From Azospirillum tabaci (GTDB taxonomy: Bacteria > Pseudomonadota > Alphaproteobacteria > Azospirillales > Azospirillaceae), in NCBI RefSeq assembly GCF_014596085.1, contig NZ_JACCJY010000024.1, forward strand, positions 1 through 64,000: a DNA stretch of 64,000 nt. The letters are read 5' to 3'. Shown here piece after piece: positions 36,611-46,567 of the stretch (position 1 is the first letter of the stretch; each line of letters starts with the position of its first letter). Below the pieces are notes generated by a model. It made no database searches. It saw nothing but the letters and a program-made list of their open reading frames with translations, and had not been told where the DNA came from. The position numbers and the translations under genes were made by a program.

Positions 36611-37735
36611 TCACCCCGCTCTTTGCCGCTCCACGCCCGCATCGGCGTCGGGACGGGTGCTGTCGCGGACGACCAGTTCGCAATCCAGCCCATGGTGCGG
36701 CTGGGCCACCGTGGTGCCGTTCAGCCGGGCCAGGATCTGGCCGGCGGCCAGCTCCCCGATCTCGCGCTGCGGCGGGCGGACGGTGGACAGCGGCGGCAGG
36801 CAGGCGGCGCTGAAGGTCAGGTCGCCGAAGCCGATCACCGCCAGATCGTCGGGCACGCTCAGCCCGCGCCGGTTCGCCTCGAACAGCACGCCCAGCGCCA
36901 TGGCGTCGTTGGAGCAGACCACCCCGTCGATGTCGGGATGCAGGGCGAACACCTCGTCGATCAGCCAGATGCCGACGGGGGTGGAGGCGGTGTCCGGAGC
37001 GGTGAAGGCGATCGGCTCGTGCAGGCCGCGGCGGCGCACCTCGTCCTCATAGCCGTCGGTGCGGCTGCGCACGCGCATGTCCTGATGCACGGCGGCGCCG
37101 ATGTAGGCGACTTTGCGGCTGCCCTGGTCGTAGAGGTGGCTGGCCTGCCGCCGCCCCACCTCGAAATGGGAGAAGCCGACCGTCATGTCCACCGCCGGGG
37201 TCTGGGCGGAGGGGATGTCCCACATCTCCACCACCGGCACGCCGGAGGAGCGCAGCATGGCGCGCGTCCGCTCGGTGTGGTGCAGGCCGGTGACCACCAC
37301 CGCGGCGGGCGACCAGGCGAGGAAGGCGCGGATCAGTTCCTCCTCCCGCTCCGGATCGAACTCGCTGACGCCCAGAAGCGTCTGGTAATGGGCGGTCTGG
37401 AAGGCGCTTTGCAGCGTGTTGTAGGTTTCCGCGAAGAAGGAGTTGGTGATGGAGGGCAGGATCACTCCCACCGTCCGGCTCTTCGCCGCGGCAAGGCTGC
37501 CCGCCACGAGGTTGGGCACGTAGCCGAGCTGGTCGATCACCGTCCGCACGCGGGTCGCCAGCTCCTCCGACACCGCCTCCGGCTTGCGCAGATAGAGCGA
37601 GACGGTGCTGGGCGACACGCCGGCGGCGTTGGCCACGTCCGTCATGGTCAGCCGCTGGGTGGCGCGGCGGGTTTTCTTACGAATGGGCTTGGCGGGCTTC
37701 GGCGGGATCGGCTTGGCGGGCGGCTGTGCGGTCAT
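36611..37735 (-). CDS. LacI/GntR-type transcriptional repressor
   Basis: A 374-aa regulator with a basic Lys/Pro tail at the N-terminus, then the LacI HTH (LTMTDVANAAGVSPSTVSLYLR near residues 29-50), the hinge, and a periplasmic-binding-protein-like effector domain (TVGVILPSITNSFF and IDGVVCSNDAMALGVLFEA). The closest subgroup by eye is GntR-like gluconate repressors. No sugar genes are adjacent, so targets are unknown. ATG 37735 has AAGGACGAG upstream. Confidence 0.9.
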   Translation of the reverse strand: MTAQPPAKPIPPKPAKPIRKKTRRATQRLTMTDVANAAGVSPSTVSLYLRKPEAVSEELATRVRTVIDQLGYVPNLVAGSLAAAKSRTVGVILPSITNSFFAETYNTLQSAFQTAHYQTLLGVSEFDPEREEELIRAFLAWSPAAVVVTGLHHTERTRAMLRSSGVPVVEMWDIPSAQTPAVDMTVGFSHFEVGRRQASHLYDQGSRKVAYIGAAVHQDMRVRSRTDGYEDEVRRRGLHEPIAFTAPDTASTPVGIWLIDEVFALHPDIDGVVCSNDAMALGVLFEANRRGLSVPDDLAVIGFGDLTFSAACLPPLSTVRPPQREIGELAAGQILARLNGTTVAQPHHGLDCELVVRDSTRPDADAGVERQRAG

Positions 37736-37822
37736 TCTCGTCCTTCCCTGCGGCGAACCCCGCCGCGCGGCGTGGCGGCATCATAGCACGCCGTTGGAAA
37801 AGCGGGGGAAAAGCGGGAACGG

Positions 37823-38758
37823 TCAGGGCGCGGCATTCGGTTCCGCTCCGGCCATTTCCGTATCCGCCAGGGCGGCGCGCGCCTGCTCCGCGAAGAAGTC
37901 GATGAAGACGCGGATCTTCGCGGGCAGCAGGTTGCGGTGGGGGTAGAGCACGGCGAGCGTCACCGGCTCCGGCGGGCAGTGCGGCAGGACGACGCGCAAG
38001 GCCCCGCGGCGCAGATGGTCGGCCACCTCCCACAGCGGCTTCAGCACGATTCCTTCCCCGGCCAGCGCCCAGCCGGTCAGCACGTCGCCATCGTCGGCGT
38101 CGAACTGGCCGGACACCGGCAGGGTCATCGGGCCTTGCGGGGAGTTCAGCGTCCACTGGAACTGCTGCGAGCCGGGAAAGCGAAGCAGCAGGCAATGGTG
38201 GGACAGCAGGTCCTCCGGCCGGGCCGGCACGCCCCGCCGCTCCAGATAGGCGGGGGCGGCGCAGAGCACGCGCGGCAGGTCGGCGATCTTGCGCGCGACG
38301 AAGCTGGAATCCTTCAGCGGCGCCATGCGGATGGCGACGTCGGTCGCCTCGCGCAGCAGGTCCAGCAGATGGTCGGACAGGCGCAGCCGCAAATCCACCT
38401 GGGGGTAGGCGGCGTGGAAGCGCGGCACCATCGGGGCCAGGATGCGCCGCCCGAAGCCCAGCGGCGCCGTCACCCGCAGGCTGCCCACCGGCGCCCCGCC
38501 GATGGCGCCGACGCTGCTCTCCGCCCGCTCGGCCGCCTCCAGCACCTCCAGACAATGCTCGAAGAAGACCTTTCCGGCCTCGGTGAACTGCACCTGCCGG
38601 GTGGTGCGGTTGAGCAGGCGGGCGTTCAGATGCTCCTCCAGGCTTTGCAGCCGGTGGCTGACCACGGCGGGCGACAGGCGCAGGCTGCGCCCGGCCGCGG
38701 ACAGGCTGCCCAGCTCCACCACCCGCACGAACACCCGCATGTTCTCCAGCAGCGCCAC
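37823..38758 (-). CDS. LysR-family transcriptional regulator
   Basis: A 311-aa regulator of the LysR/AaeR-like group (FVRVVELGSLSAAGRSLRLSPAVVSHRLQSLEEHL; LNRTTRQVQFTEAG). The GTG at 38758 is chosen because AAGGG lies nine bases upstream, with an internal ATG at 38740. It is divergent from puuD across a palindromic repeat, so control of the purine-degradation genes is possible but unproven. Confidence 0.9.
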   Translation of the reverse strand: MALLENMRVFVRVVELGSLSAAGRSLRLSPAVVSHRLQSLEEHLNARLLNRTTRQVQFTEAGKVFFEHCLEVLEAAERAESSVGAIGGAPVGSLRVTAPLGFGRRILAPMVPRFHAAYPQVDLRLRLSDHLLDLLREATDVAIRMAPLKDSSFVARKIADLPRVLCAAPAYLERRGVPARPEDLLSHHCLLLRFPGSQQFQWTLNSPQGPMTLPVSGQFDADDGDVLTGWALAGEGIVLKPLWEVADHLRRGALRVVLPHCPPEPVTLAVLYPHRNLLPAKIRVFIDFFAEQARAALADTEMAGAEPNAAP

Positions 38759-38779
38759 GCCCAGCCCTTTTCAAGAATT

Positions 38780-38911
38780 CCTTCTCCCCCCTGGGGAGAA
38801 GGTCAGGATGAGGGGGCGGCCGTAAGGCCGACCACGCCGGCCCCATGCAGTGCATTGGACGCCCTGGCGGGCGCCCCCTCACCCTAACCCTCTCCCCAGG
38901 GGGGCGAGGGG
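38780..38911. repeat. Palindromic repeat, family C, between LysR and puuD
   Basis: CCTTCTCCCCCCTGGGGAG opens the element and CCCTCTCCCCAGGGGGGCG closes it, with a complementary GATGAGGGGGC / GCCCCCTCACCC pair inside. The same family is found inside nasA at 22338. Confidence 0.8.
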
Positions 38912-39040
38912 ATAAGAGGAGGAATCCTCCCACCTTTCCGTTTTTTTTGAAAGTGCTGGCGCACGCATCCGCTTCCCCGCTGCGCTGCGGCAACCGTAGA
39001 GTTCAGGGTGAGGATCACCGAACGGAAGAGGCCGCGACGC

Positions 39041-40243
39041 ATGGAGCCGATCGTCTGGGAGTGGGTCAACTTTCTGGTGCGCTGGCTGCACGTCATCACG
39101 GCCATCGCCTGGATCGGGTCGAGCTTCTATTTCATCCACCTCGACCTCTCCCTGCGGCGGCGCGACGGCCTGCCCAACGGGGTGGCGGGGGAGGCGTGGC
39201 AGGTCCACGGCGGCGGCTTCTACAACATGATGAAATACACGGTCGCCCCGCCGGAGCTGCCGGAGAAGCTGACCTGGTTCAAATGGGAAGCCTACGCCAC
39301 CTGGCTCAGCGGCTTCGCGCTGCTGTCGGTGCTCTACTACCACGGCGCCGCGCTCTACATGATCGACCCGGCGGTGCTGGACATCCCCTGGTGGGGGGCG
39401 GTGCTGCTCAGCCTGGGCGCGCTGGGGCTGGGCTGGCACGTCTATGACCGGCTGTGCAAGTCGCCGCTGGGCAAGGACGACGTGAAGCTGGCGGCGGCGG
39501 GCTTCGTCTTCCTGGTTCTGGTCGCCTGGGGCCTCAGCCATCTCTTCAGCGGGCGGGCGGCGATGCTGCATGTGGGCGCGCTGATCGGCACGATGATGTC
39601 GGCCAACGTCTTCCGCATCATCATCCCCAACCAGACCAAGGCCGTGGCCGCCATGAAGGCCGGTCAGGTGCCCGACCCGGCGCTGGGCAAGCAGGCCAAG
39701 CAGCGGTCGCTGCACAACAACTACCTGACGCTGCCGGTCGTCTTCCTGATGATCTCCAACCACTACCCGCTGGCCTTCGGCACGCGCTACAGCTGGGTAA
39801 TCGTGGCGGTGGTGCTGGTGGTGGGGGCGGTGATCCGCCACTTCTTCAACAGCCGCCACGCCGGCAAGCCGACGCCCTGGTGGACCTGGGCGGTGGCCGC
39901 CGCGGGCGTCGCCGTCATCGTGGGCCTGAGCGCCGCCGGCACGCGGACCGAGAGCGCCGCCGCACCGGCCAGGGTGGAGTTCGCGCAGGTGGAGTTCGCG
40001 CAGGTGGAGGAGGTGGTGCTCTCCCGCTGCTCCATGTGCCACGCGGCGCAGCCGGTGTGGGAGGGGATCGGCGTGGCGCCGCGCGGCGTCATGCTGGACA
40101 GCGCGGAGGCGATCAGCCGCCACGCGCCGCAGATCCGCAACTGGGCGGCGCTGTCCGACGCGATGCCCCCTGGCAACGTCACTGGGATCACGCCGGAGGA
40201 GCGCCGCCTGCTCGCCGCCTGGACCGATCAGCTTCCCCGGTAG
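39041..40243 (+). CDS. puuD: Membrane urate hydroxylase PuuD
   Basis: A 400-aa inner-membrane protein of the PuuD family that oxidises urate to 5-hydroxyisourate. It has a urate-oxidase N-terminal half with about eight membrane segments (first: [19 protein letters not shown]) and a C-terminal cytochrome c domain (heme motif CSMCH near residue 330). Between them a 15-bp tandem duplication gives [11 protein letters not shown]. Its 3' end overlaps uraH by 16 bp, convergently. Confidence 0.92.
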   Translation: MEPIVWEWVNFLVRWLHVITAIAWIGSSFYFIHLDLSLRRRDGLPNGVAGEAWQVHGGGFYNMMKYTVAPPELPEKLTWFKWEAYATWLSGFALLSVLYYHGAALYMIDPAVLDIPWWGAVLLSLGALGLGWHVYDRLCKSPLGKDDVKLAAAGFVFLVLVAWGLSHLFSGRAAMLHVGALIGTMMSANVFRIIIPNQTKAVAAMKAGQVPDPALGKQAKQRSLHNNYLTLPVVFLMISNHYPLAFGTRYSWVIVAVVLVVGAVIRHFFNSRHAGKPTPWWTWAVAAAGVAVIVGLSAAGTRTESAAAPARVEFAQVEFAQVEEVVLSRCSMCHAAQPVWEGIGVAPRGVMLDSAEAISRHAPQIRNWAALSDAMPPGNVTGITPEERRLLAAWTDQLPR

Positions 40244-40590
40244 GTCGAGTAGCTGTAGGGGGAAACGAGCAGCGGCACGTGATAATGCTGGTCCGCGTTG
40301 GCGACGCCGAAGCGGACCGGCACCACGTCGAGGAAGGCGGGTTCAACGATCTCCAGGCCGGAGGCGCGGAAATAGTCGCCGGCCTCGAACACCAGCTCAT
40401 AGACGCCCGGCGTCAGGTCGGCCCCGGCGAGGAGCGGCGCGTCGCAGCGCCCGTCGGCGTTCGTGCGGGTCTGCGTCAGCCGCTCCCGCCGGTCTCCGTC
40501 GATGCGGTAGAGGGTGACGGCGATCCCGGCGCCGGGCCGGCCGTGCGTCGTGTCGAGAACATGGGTGGTCAGGCGCCCGCTTCCGGACAT
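40228..40590 (-). CDS. uraH: 5-hydroxyisourate hydrolase
   Basis: A 120-aa transthyretin-like enzyme converting 5-hydroxyisourate to OHCU. Hallmarks are [14 protein letters not shown] at the N-terminus and the C-terminal YRGS. The start at 40590 follows AGGAGAGAG. It lies between puuD and uraD but on the opposite strand. Confidence 0.95.
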   Translation of the reverse strand: MSGSGRLTTHVLDTTHGRPGAGIAVTLYRIDGDRRERLTQTRTNADGRCDAPLLAGADLTPGVYELVFEAGDYFRASGLEIVEPAFLDVVPVRFGVANADQHYHVPLLVSPYSYSTYRGS

Positions 40591-40765
40591 GGGTCTCTCT
40601 CCTCGCCGTGGAATGCCGCGAAGAGACCTTATACCGCACCCCATGCCGCACCGCCGCGCGGTCCGAACGGGGCCTGCGCAAAAAGACTTTCAAACGGATC
40701 GAAAAAGCGGACCTCGGCGATTGCGGTTATGCTGCGGGGCAGGGGACCGATCAGGGAAGGCCGGG

Positions 40766-41278
40766 ATGCGACCGAGCGAGATGGACCGTGCAAGTTTCGT
40801 CGCCCGATTCGGCGGCGTGTTCGAACATTCGCCCTGGGTCGCCGAAGGCGCCTGGGATGCCGGAAACCTGCCCGACGACGCGGACGGGCTGCACGCCGCG
40901 ATGGTCGCCGTCCTGCGCGCCGCCGGCCATGAGCGGAAGCTGGCGCTGCTGAACGCCCATCCCGATCTGGCGGGCCGGCTGGCGTTGCGCGGCGAGCTGA
41001 CCGCCGACAGCACGGCGGAGCAGGCGAGCGCCGGACTGGACCGCTGCACGCCCGAGGAGTTCGCCCGCTTCACCGAGCTGAACGACGCCTACAAGGCGCG
41101 CTTCGGATTCCCCTTCATACTGGCGGTCAAGGGCCGCAGCCGCGCCGACATCCTGGAGGCGTTCGAGACCCGCCTGTCCAACGGCCCGGAGGAGGAGTTC
41201 GCCACGGCGCTGGCCCAGGTCGAGCGCATCACTTGGCTGCGCCTGAAGGAGCTGCTTCCCAAGGACATCGAGCCATGA
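40766..41278 (+). CDS. uraD: OHCU decarboxylase
   Basis: A 170-aa enzyme giving (S)-allantoin, third step of urate breakdown. The conserved HPDLAGRL (catalytic His) and the block FTELNDAYKARFGFPFILAVKG are present. Overlaps the next gene by 4 bp (ATGA), so the two are coupled. Confidence 0.95.
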   Translation: MRPSEMDRASFVARFGGVFEHSPWVAEGAWDAGNLPDDADGLHAAMVAVLRAAGHERKLALLNAHPDLAGRLALRGELTADSTAEQASAGLDRCTPEEFARFTELNDAYKARFGFPFILAVKGRSRADILEAFETRLSNGPEEEFATALAQVERITWLRLKELLPKDIEP

Positions 41279-42516
41279 CCGGCTTCGGCGCGGACCTGAT
41301 GGCGCGGCTGGATGCCTTCGCCGGCTTCACAGAGGAGCCGGGGCTGCTGACCCGCCTGTTCCTGACCCCGCAGCACCGCGCCGCCGCGGACTGGTTGATG
41401 GAGCTGATGGGCAAGGCCGGGATGAACGCCCGGCTCGACCCGGCGGGCACGGTGGTCGGCCGTTACGAGGGGACCGCGCCGGGTGCGCCGGCCCTGCTGA
41501 TCGGCTCCCACATCGACACCGTGCGCAACGCCGGCAAGTATGACGGGAATCTCGGCGTGCTCGCCGCCGTCGCCGCGGTGGCGGAGCTGGACCGGCGCGG
41601 CGAACGCCTGCCCTTCGCCATCGAGGTGCTGGGCTTCGGCGACGAGGAGGGGGTGCGCTTCCCCGTGACCCTGACCGGCAGCCGCGCCGTGGCAGGGCGC
41701 TTCGACCCGGCGGCGCTGGAGACGCGCGACCGCGACGGCGTGCGCATGGCCGATGCCCTGCGCGCCTTCGGCGGCGACCCCGAGGCCATCGCCGCGGCGG
41801 CCCGCAAGCCGGGGGAGGCGCTGGCCTTCCTGGAGGTCCACATCGAACAGGGGCCGGTGCTGGAAGCCGAAGGGCTGCCGGTCGGCATCGTCACCGCGAT
41901 CAACGGCGCCACGCGCTTCGCCGTCCGGCTGCGCGGCATGGCCGGCCACGCCGGCACGGTGCCCATGGCGCTGCGCCGCGACGCGCTGGCCGCCGCCGCC
42001 GAGATGACGCTGGCGGCGGAGCGGGTGGCCGCGGCTTCGGACGCCGGGCTGGTGGCGACAGTGGGCCGGATCGAGGCGAAGCCGGGGGCGGTCAACGTCA
42101 TCCCCGGCGAGGTCGCCTTCACCCTCGACGTCCGCGCGCCGGAGGACGCCGTGCGGCGGGACGCCTGCGCCGCCATCCTCGGCGCGTTCGAGGAAATCGG
42201 TGCCCGCCGCGGGATTGAGCTGGCCGTGGAAACCACCCACGACGCGGCCGCCGCCCCCTGCTCCCCCGGCATCCGGCGGCAGATCGAGGCGGCGGTGATC
42301 CGTGCCGGCGTCCGTCCCTTGCCGCTGCCCAGCGGCGCCGGGCATGATGCCATGGCCTTCGCCGGCGTGCTGCCGATGGGCATGCTGTTCGTCCGCTGTG
42401 CGGGCGGCATCAGCCACAACCCCGCCGAATCCATCACCGCGGAGGACGCCGACCTGTCGGTGCGGATCCTCCTGGACATCATCCGCCACTTCGAGCACGA
42501 GACCCCGACACCATGA
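41275..42516 (+). CDS. allC: Allantoate amidohydrolase
   Basis: A 413-aa M20-family hydrolase releasing ammonia from allantoate. Metal and substrate motifs are IGSHIDTVRNAGKYDG, EVLGFGDEEGVRF and the C-terminal GAGHDAMAFA. Position directly behind uraD supports allantoate rather than N-carbamoyl-amino acid as substrate. Overlaps both neighbours by 4 bp, forming the uraD-allC-M20 operon. Confidence 0.9.
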   Translation: MTGFGADLMARLDAFAGFTEEPGLLTRLFLTPQHRAAADWLMELMGKAGMNARLDPAGTVVGRYEGTAPGAPALLIGSHIDTVRNAGKYDGNLGVLAAVAAVAELDRRGERLPFAIEVLGFGDEEGVRFPVTLTGSRAVAGRFDPAALETRDRDGVRMADALRAFGGDPEAIAAAARKPGEALAFLEVHIEQGPVLEAEGLPVGIVTAINGATRFAVRLRGMAGHAGTVPMALRRDALAAAAEMTLAAERVAAASDAGLVATVGRIEAKPGAVNVIPGEVAFTLDVRAPEDAVRRDACAAILGAFEEIGARRGIELAVETTHDAAAAPCSPGIRRQIEAAVIRAGVRPLPLPSGAGHDAMAFAGVLPMGMLFVRCAGGISHNPAESITAEDADLSVRILLDIIRHFEHETPTP

Positions 42517-43745
42517 CCGACATTGCCCAAAAGGCCATCCGCGCGTTCCTGGAGCAGACCCGCGACGAGCAGGTCCGCTTCCTGGCCGAACTGGTCAAGG
42601 TGCCCTCCGACAACCCGGCCGGCGACTGCGCCCCCCACGCCGAGCGCGCCGCCGCGTTGCTGGAGGCCATGGGCCTGACGGTGGAGCGCCACCCGGTTCC
42701 GGCGGAGCTGGTGCGGGCCAACGGCATGATCTCCGCCACCAACCTGATCGTGCGCCGCCGCTTCGGCGACGGGCCGACCGTGGCGCTGAACGCCCACGGC
42801 GACGTGGTGCCGCCGGGCGAGGGCTGGAGCCGCGACCCCTACGGGGCGGAGGTGGTGGACGGCTGGATGTACGGGCGCGGCGTCGCCGTCTCGAAGTCCG
42901 ACTTCGTCACCTACACCTACGCGCTGCTGGCGCTGGAAAAGGCCGGGCTGGACCGCGGCACGGTGGAACTGCACCTGACCTACGACGAGGAGGCCGGCGG
43001 CGAGATCGGTCCGAAATGGCTGCTCGACGAGGGGCTGACCAAGCCGGACTTCGCCATCGCCGCGGGCTTCAGCTACGGCGTCGTCACCGCGCACAACGGC
43101 TGCCTGCATCTGGAGGTCGAGGTCACCGGCAAGTCCGCCCACGCCGCCCTGCCGATGACCGGCATCGACGCGCTGGAGGCGACCACCGCGATCCTCGGCG
43201 CGCTCTATGAGCACCGCAAGGGCTATGCGGACACCGTGTCGGCGGTGGGCGGCATCGGCTCGCCGCAGTTGACGGTCGGGCTGATCAAGGGCGGCATCAA
43301 CACCAACGTCGTTCCGGACCGCGTGACGCTGCGTCTTGACCGCCGCATGATCCCGGAGGAGGCGCCGGAAACGGTGGAGGAGACGTTGCGCGCGGTCATC
43401 GCCGAGGCGGCCAAGGCTTTCCCGAAGGCCCGCGTCGAAGTCCGCCGCATCCTGCTGGCCCGCCCGCTGACCCCGCTGCCCGGCACCGACCGGCTGGCCG
43501 CCGTCCTTTGCGCCCACGCCAGCCGCGTGATGGGCGAGCCGGTGCAGACCAAGGGCGTGCCGCTCTACACCGACGCGCGCCATTACTCCGACGCGGGCGT
43601 GCCCATCGCCCTGTTCGGCGCCGGCCCTCACACCATCGAGGAGGCCAACGCCCACCGCGCCGACGAGCGCCTGCCGCTGTCCGACCTGTTCAAGGCGACG
43701 GAGGTTGTGGCGCTGTCGCTGTTGGAACTGCTGGGCGAGGGGTGA
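42513..43745 (+). CDS. M20-family hydrolase with altered metal-bridging motif
   Basis: A 410-aa ArgE/DapE-type protein. The first ligand motif is intact (NAHGDVV, His95 and Asp97) and YDEEAGGE carries the catalytic Glu pair, but the usual GRGxxDMKGG reads YGRGVAVSKSDF, with Val126 where the metal-bridging Asp belongs. It is last in the uraD-allC unit, suggesting a role in ureide or carbamoyl-compound breakdown. Exact substrate cannot be assigned. Confidence 0.7.
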   Translation: MTDIAQKAIRAFLEQTRDEQVRFLAELVKVPSDNPAGDCAPHAERAAALLEAMGLTVERHPVPAELVRANGMISATNLIVRRRFGDGPTVALNAHGDVVPPGEGWSRDPYGAEVVDGWMYGRGVAVSKSDFVTYTYALLALEKAGLDRGTVELHLTYDEEAGGEIGPKWLLDEGLTKPDFAIAAGFSYGVVTAHNGCLHLEVEVTGKSAHAALPMTGIDALEATTAILGALYEHRKGYADTVSAVGGIGSPQLTVGLIKGGINTNVVPDRVTLRLDRRMIPEEAPETVEETLRAVIAEAAKAFPKARVEVRRILLARPLTPLPGTDRLAAVLCAHASRVMGEPVQTKGVPLYTDARHYSDAGVPIALFGAGPHTIEEANAHRADERLPLSDLFKATEVVALSLLELLGEG

Positions 43746-43764
43746 GGCTGCACTGCTGCTGACC

Positions 43765-43853
43765 TGCCCCCACCCTAACCCTCCCCCGCTGACGCAGGGG
43801 AGGGGACTTCATTCTCCCTCCCCTGCGAAGCGGGGGAGGGCCGGGGTGGGGGC
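43765..43853. repeat. Palindromic repeat, family A, between the M20 gene and guaC
   Basis: TGCCCCCACCCTAACCCTCC at the left and GGGCCGGGGTGGGGGCA at the right, with CCCCCGCT/AGCGGGGG pairing inside. Confidence 0.8.
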
Positions 43854-43897
43854 AATGACGCTCCCATAACGATAAGAACGACAAGGACGACCCGCCG

Positions 43898-44941
43898 GTG
43901 ATCATCGAGAACGATCTGAAGCTGGACTTCAAGGACGTGCTGATCCGCCCGAAGCGCAGCACCCTGGAAAGCCGCAACGACGTGGACATCGAGCGGACCT
44001 TCCGCTTCGTCCACAGCGGGCTGGAATGGACGGGCTTCCCGCTGATCGCGGCCAACATGGACGTGGTCGGCACCATGGCCGTCGCCCGCGCCCTGTCGCG
44101 CTTCGGCGCCATGACCGCGCTGCACAAGCACTACCCGGCCGAAGCCCTGATCCCCTTCTTCCGCGACGAGGACACGGCCAACGTCTTCTACTCGCTGGGC
44201 ACCACCGAGGCCGACTACGACAAGTTCCAGGCGGTGAAGGCCAAGGCCCCGGTGGCCAAGCTCTGCCTGGACGTCGCCAACGGCTACACGGAGCGCTTCG
44301 TGCGTGTCATCGGCCGGTTGCGGACGGAGAACCCGGACATGGTCATCATGGCTGGCAACGTGGTGACCGGCGACATGACCGAGGCCCTGCTGCTCGCCGG
44401 GGCCGACATCATCAAGGTCGGCATCGGGCCGGGGTCGGTCTGCACGACGCGCAAGATGACCGGCGTCGGCTACCCGCAGCTCTCCGCCATCATCGAATGC
44501 GCCGACGCCGCCCATGGGCTGAAGGGGCAGGTCTGCGGCGACGGCGGCTGCACGGTGCCGGGTGACATCTCCAAGGCCTACGGCGCCGGTTCGGACTTCG
44601 TGATGCTCGGCGGCATGCTGGCCGGCCACGACGAGTGCGAGGGCGACATCCGCTACGAGGAGCGCGGCGGGCGGAAGGTGCCGGTGGCGATGACCTTCTA
44701 CGGCATGTCGTCCGACACGGCGATGCACAAGTACGCGGGCGGCGTCGCCTCCTACCGCGCGTCGGAGGGCAAGACCGTGGAGGTGCCCTACCGTGGACCG
44801 ATCGACGGCACGATGCAGGAGATCATGGGCGGCGTGCGCAGCATGATGACCTACATCGGCGCCACCAAGCTGAAGGAGGTGTCGAAGCGGACCACCTTCG
44901 TCCGCGTCGGCGCGCAGCTAAACACCGTCTTCGGGGGGTGA
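43898..44941 (+). CDS. guaC: GMP reductase
   Basis: A 347-aa enzyme reducing GMP to IMP, purine salvage. The catalytic Cys lies in [17 protein letters not shown], and [19 protein letters not shown] forms the phosphate-binding loop. GTG 43898 is the start, with AAGGA upstream. Downstream is a hairpin terminator. Sits beside purine catabolic genes but in its own unit. Confidence 0.95.
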   Translation: MIIENDLKLDFKDVLIRPKRSTLESRNDVDIERTFRFVHSGLEWTGFPLIAANMDVVGTMAVARALSRFGAMTALHKHYPAEALIPFFRDEDTANVFYSLGTTEADYDKFQAVKAKAPVAKLCLDVANGYTERFVRVIGRLRTENPDMVIMAGNVVTGDMTEALLLAGADIIKVGIGPGSVCTTRKMTGVGYPQLSAIIECADAAHGLKGQVCGDGGCTVPGDISKAYGAGSDFVMLGGMLAGHDECEGDIRYEERGGRKVPVAMTFYGMSSDTAMHKYAGGVASYRASEGKTVEVPYRGPIDGTMQEIMGGVRSMMTYIGATKLKEVSKRTTFVRVGAQLNTVFGG

Positions 44942-44948
44942 TGCCACG

Positions 44949-44973
44949 GGAGGTACCCTGCATCGGTACCTCC
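44949..44973 (+). terminator. Hairpin after guaC
   Basis: 9-bp stem GGAGGTACC / GGTACCTCC with a 7-base loop (CTGCATC), 8 bp after the guaC stop. Only a short T/C tract follows. Confidence 0.65.
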
Positions 44974-45098
44974 TTCCCCACCGCCTTCGTCCGGAACCAC
45001 CGGCGGCTTCCACCGTTCGCAGGATGTGCGGACGGGTGGGGCGCCGGACGGCTTGCCCCGCTCGTCCGCCTTTCGGCGGGACGAGGAAGGCAGAGCTT

Positions 45099-46352
45099 AT
45101 GCGTGATTTCGATGGAGCCGCTCCGGCTTACGTGGGGCGGACGGACGGGCCGGCGGTCTTCGATTACCTGATCGTCGGGGCGGGCTTCGCCGGCAGCGTG
45201 CTGGCGGAACGTCTGGCGGCCGGGCTGAACAAGCGGGTGCTGCTGATCGACCGGCGCCCGCACATCGGCGGCAACGCCTACGACCATCATGACGACGCGG
45301 GCGTGCTGATCCATCGCTACGGCCCGCACATCTTCCACACCAACTCGCAGCCGGTGGCGGATTACTTGTCCCGCTTCACCCAGTGGCGTCCCTACGAGCA
45401 CCGGGTGCTCGCCCATGTCGACGGGCAGCTGGTTCCGATCCCGATCAACCGGACGACGGTCAACCGGCTGTACGGGCTGGACCTCGACGAGGCTGGGGTG
45501 GCTGAGTTCCTCAAAAGCCGGGCGGAACCGGTGGCCGACGTCCGCACCTCGGAGGACGTGGTGGTCGGCGCGGTCGGGCGGGAGCTGTACGAGAAGTTCT
45601 TCCGCGGCTACACCCGCAAGCAATGGGGCCTCGACCCGTCGCAGCTCGACAAGGCGGTGACGGCGCGGGTGCCGACGCGGACCAACGACGACGACCGCTA
45701 TTTCGGCGACAGCTTCCAGAACATGCCGCTGCACGGCTACACGCGGATGTTCGAGAACATGCTCGACCACCCGAACATCACCATCCGCCTGGGCGCCGAT
45801 TTCCGCGAGGTGGTGCGCGACGTGCGCTACCGCAACCTGATCTTCACCGGCCCGGTGGACGAGTATTTCGGACACCGCTTCGGCAAGCTGCCCTACCGCT
45901 CCCTGACCTTCCGGCACGAGACGGTCGACCAGGAGTGGTTCCAGCCCGTCGCCGTGGTCAACTACCCCGGCGAGGAGGTGCCGCACACCCGCATCACCGA
46001 ATACAAGCATCTGACCGGCCAGACGAACCCGAAAACCAGCCTGACCTACGAGTACCCGGCGGCGGAGGGCGACCCTTACTACCCGATCCCCCGCGCGGAG
46101 AATGCGGCCCTCTACCGCAAATACCAGGAACTGGCCGACGCCACGCCGAACGTCCATTTCGTCGGGCGGCTGGCGACCTACCGATACTACAACATGGATC
46201 AGGTGGTGGCGCAGGCGCTGGCGCTCTACACCCGCATCGCCAAGGCCGAAGGTGCCGTGGCGGAGGGCGCGCGCGGCATTTCCGGGATCGGCGCCGCTCC
46301 ACCGGCCGCTCCATCGTCCGCTCCGGTCCACAGCAGGAGGGAAGCGTCATGA
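45099..46352 (+). CDS. glf: UDP-galactopyranose mutase
   Basis: A 417-aa FAD enzyme making UDP-galactofuranose for surface glycans. FAD site YLIVGAGFAGSVLAERL; the motifs HIGGNAYDH and GPHIFHT; and the C-terminal NMDQVVAQAL. An N-terminal extension of about 20 residues precedes the fold. ATG 45099 has AGGAAGG upstream. Overlaps the next small gene (ATGA). No other galactofuranose genes are in the window. Confidence 0.94.
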   Translation: MRDFDGAAPAYVGRTDGPAVFDYLIVGAGFAGSVLAERLAAGLNKRVLLIDRRPHIGGNAYDHHDDAGVLIHRYGPHIFHTNSQPVADYLSRFTQWRPYEHRVLAHVDGQLVPIPINRTTVNRLYGLDLDEAGVAEFLKSRAEPVADVRTSEDVVVGAVGRELYEKFFRGYTRKQWGLDPSQLDKAVTARVPTRTNDDDRYFGDSFQNMPLHGYTRMFENMLDHPNITIRLGADFREVVRDVRYRNLIFTGPVDEYFGHRFGKLPYRSLTFRHETVDQEWFQPVAVVNYPGEEVPHTRITEYKHLTGQTNPKTSLTYEYPAAEGDPYYPIPRAENAALYRKYQELADATPNVHFVGRLATYRYYNMDQVVAQALALYTRIAKAEGAVAEGARGISGIGAAPPAAPSSAPVHSRREAS

Positions 46353-46516
46353 AAGCGTTCGGAATGGCCCTGGCCACCGCGGTCGTCCTCGCCATCGGCG
46401 CCAGCGTGATCCTGGAAGGCACGCTGGGCCGCACCGCCGACGAGACCTACGCCGCCCCCTCAGTCCGGCTGAGCGAGGAGAACACCGTGCAGCATCGGAA
46501 CTTCACGGGGCACTGA
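46349..46516 (+). CDS. Small single-pass membrane or exported protein
   Basis: A 55-aa protein with an N-terminal hydrophobic helix (FGMALATAVVLAIGASVIL) and a polar tail. AGGAGG precedes ATG 46349, and the start overlaps the glf stop (ATGA). The coupling suggests joint expression with glf. Function unknown. Confidence 0.65.
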   Translation: MKAFGMALATAVVLAIGASVILEGTLGRTADETYAAPSVRLSEENTVQHRNFTGH

Positions 46517-46532
46517 CGACCTCGTTCCGGGA

Positions 46533-46555
46533 GGAGGGGACAGCGCGTCCCCTCC
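46533..46555. terminator. Hairpin between convergent genes
   Basis: 9-bp stem GGAGGGGAC / GTCCCCTCC with loop AGCGC, between the small gene and nadC. Confidence 0.65.
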
Positions 46556-46567
46556 CCATCCGGGTCG

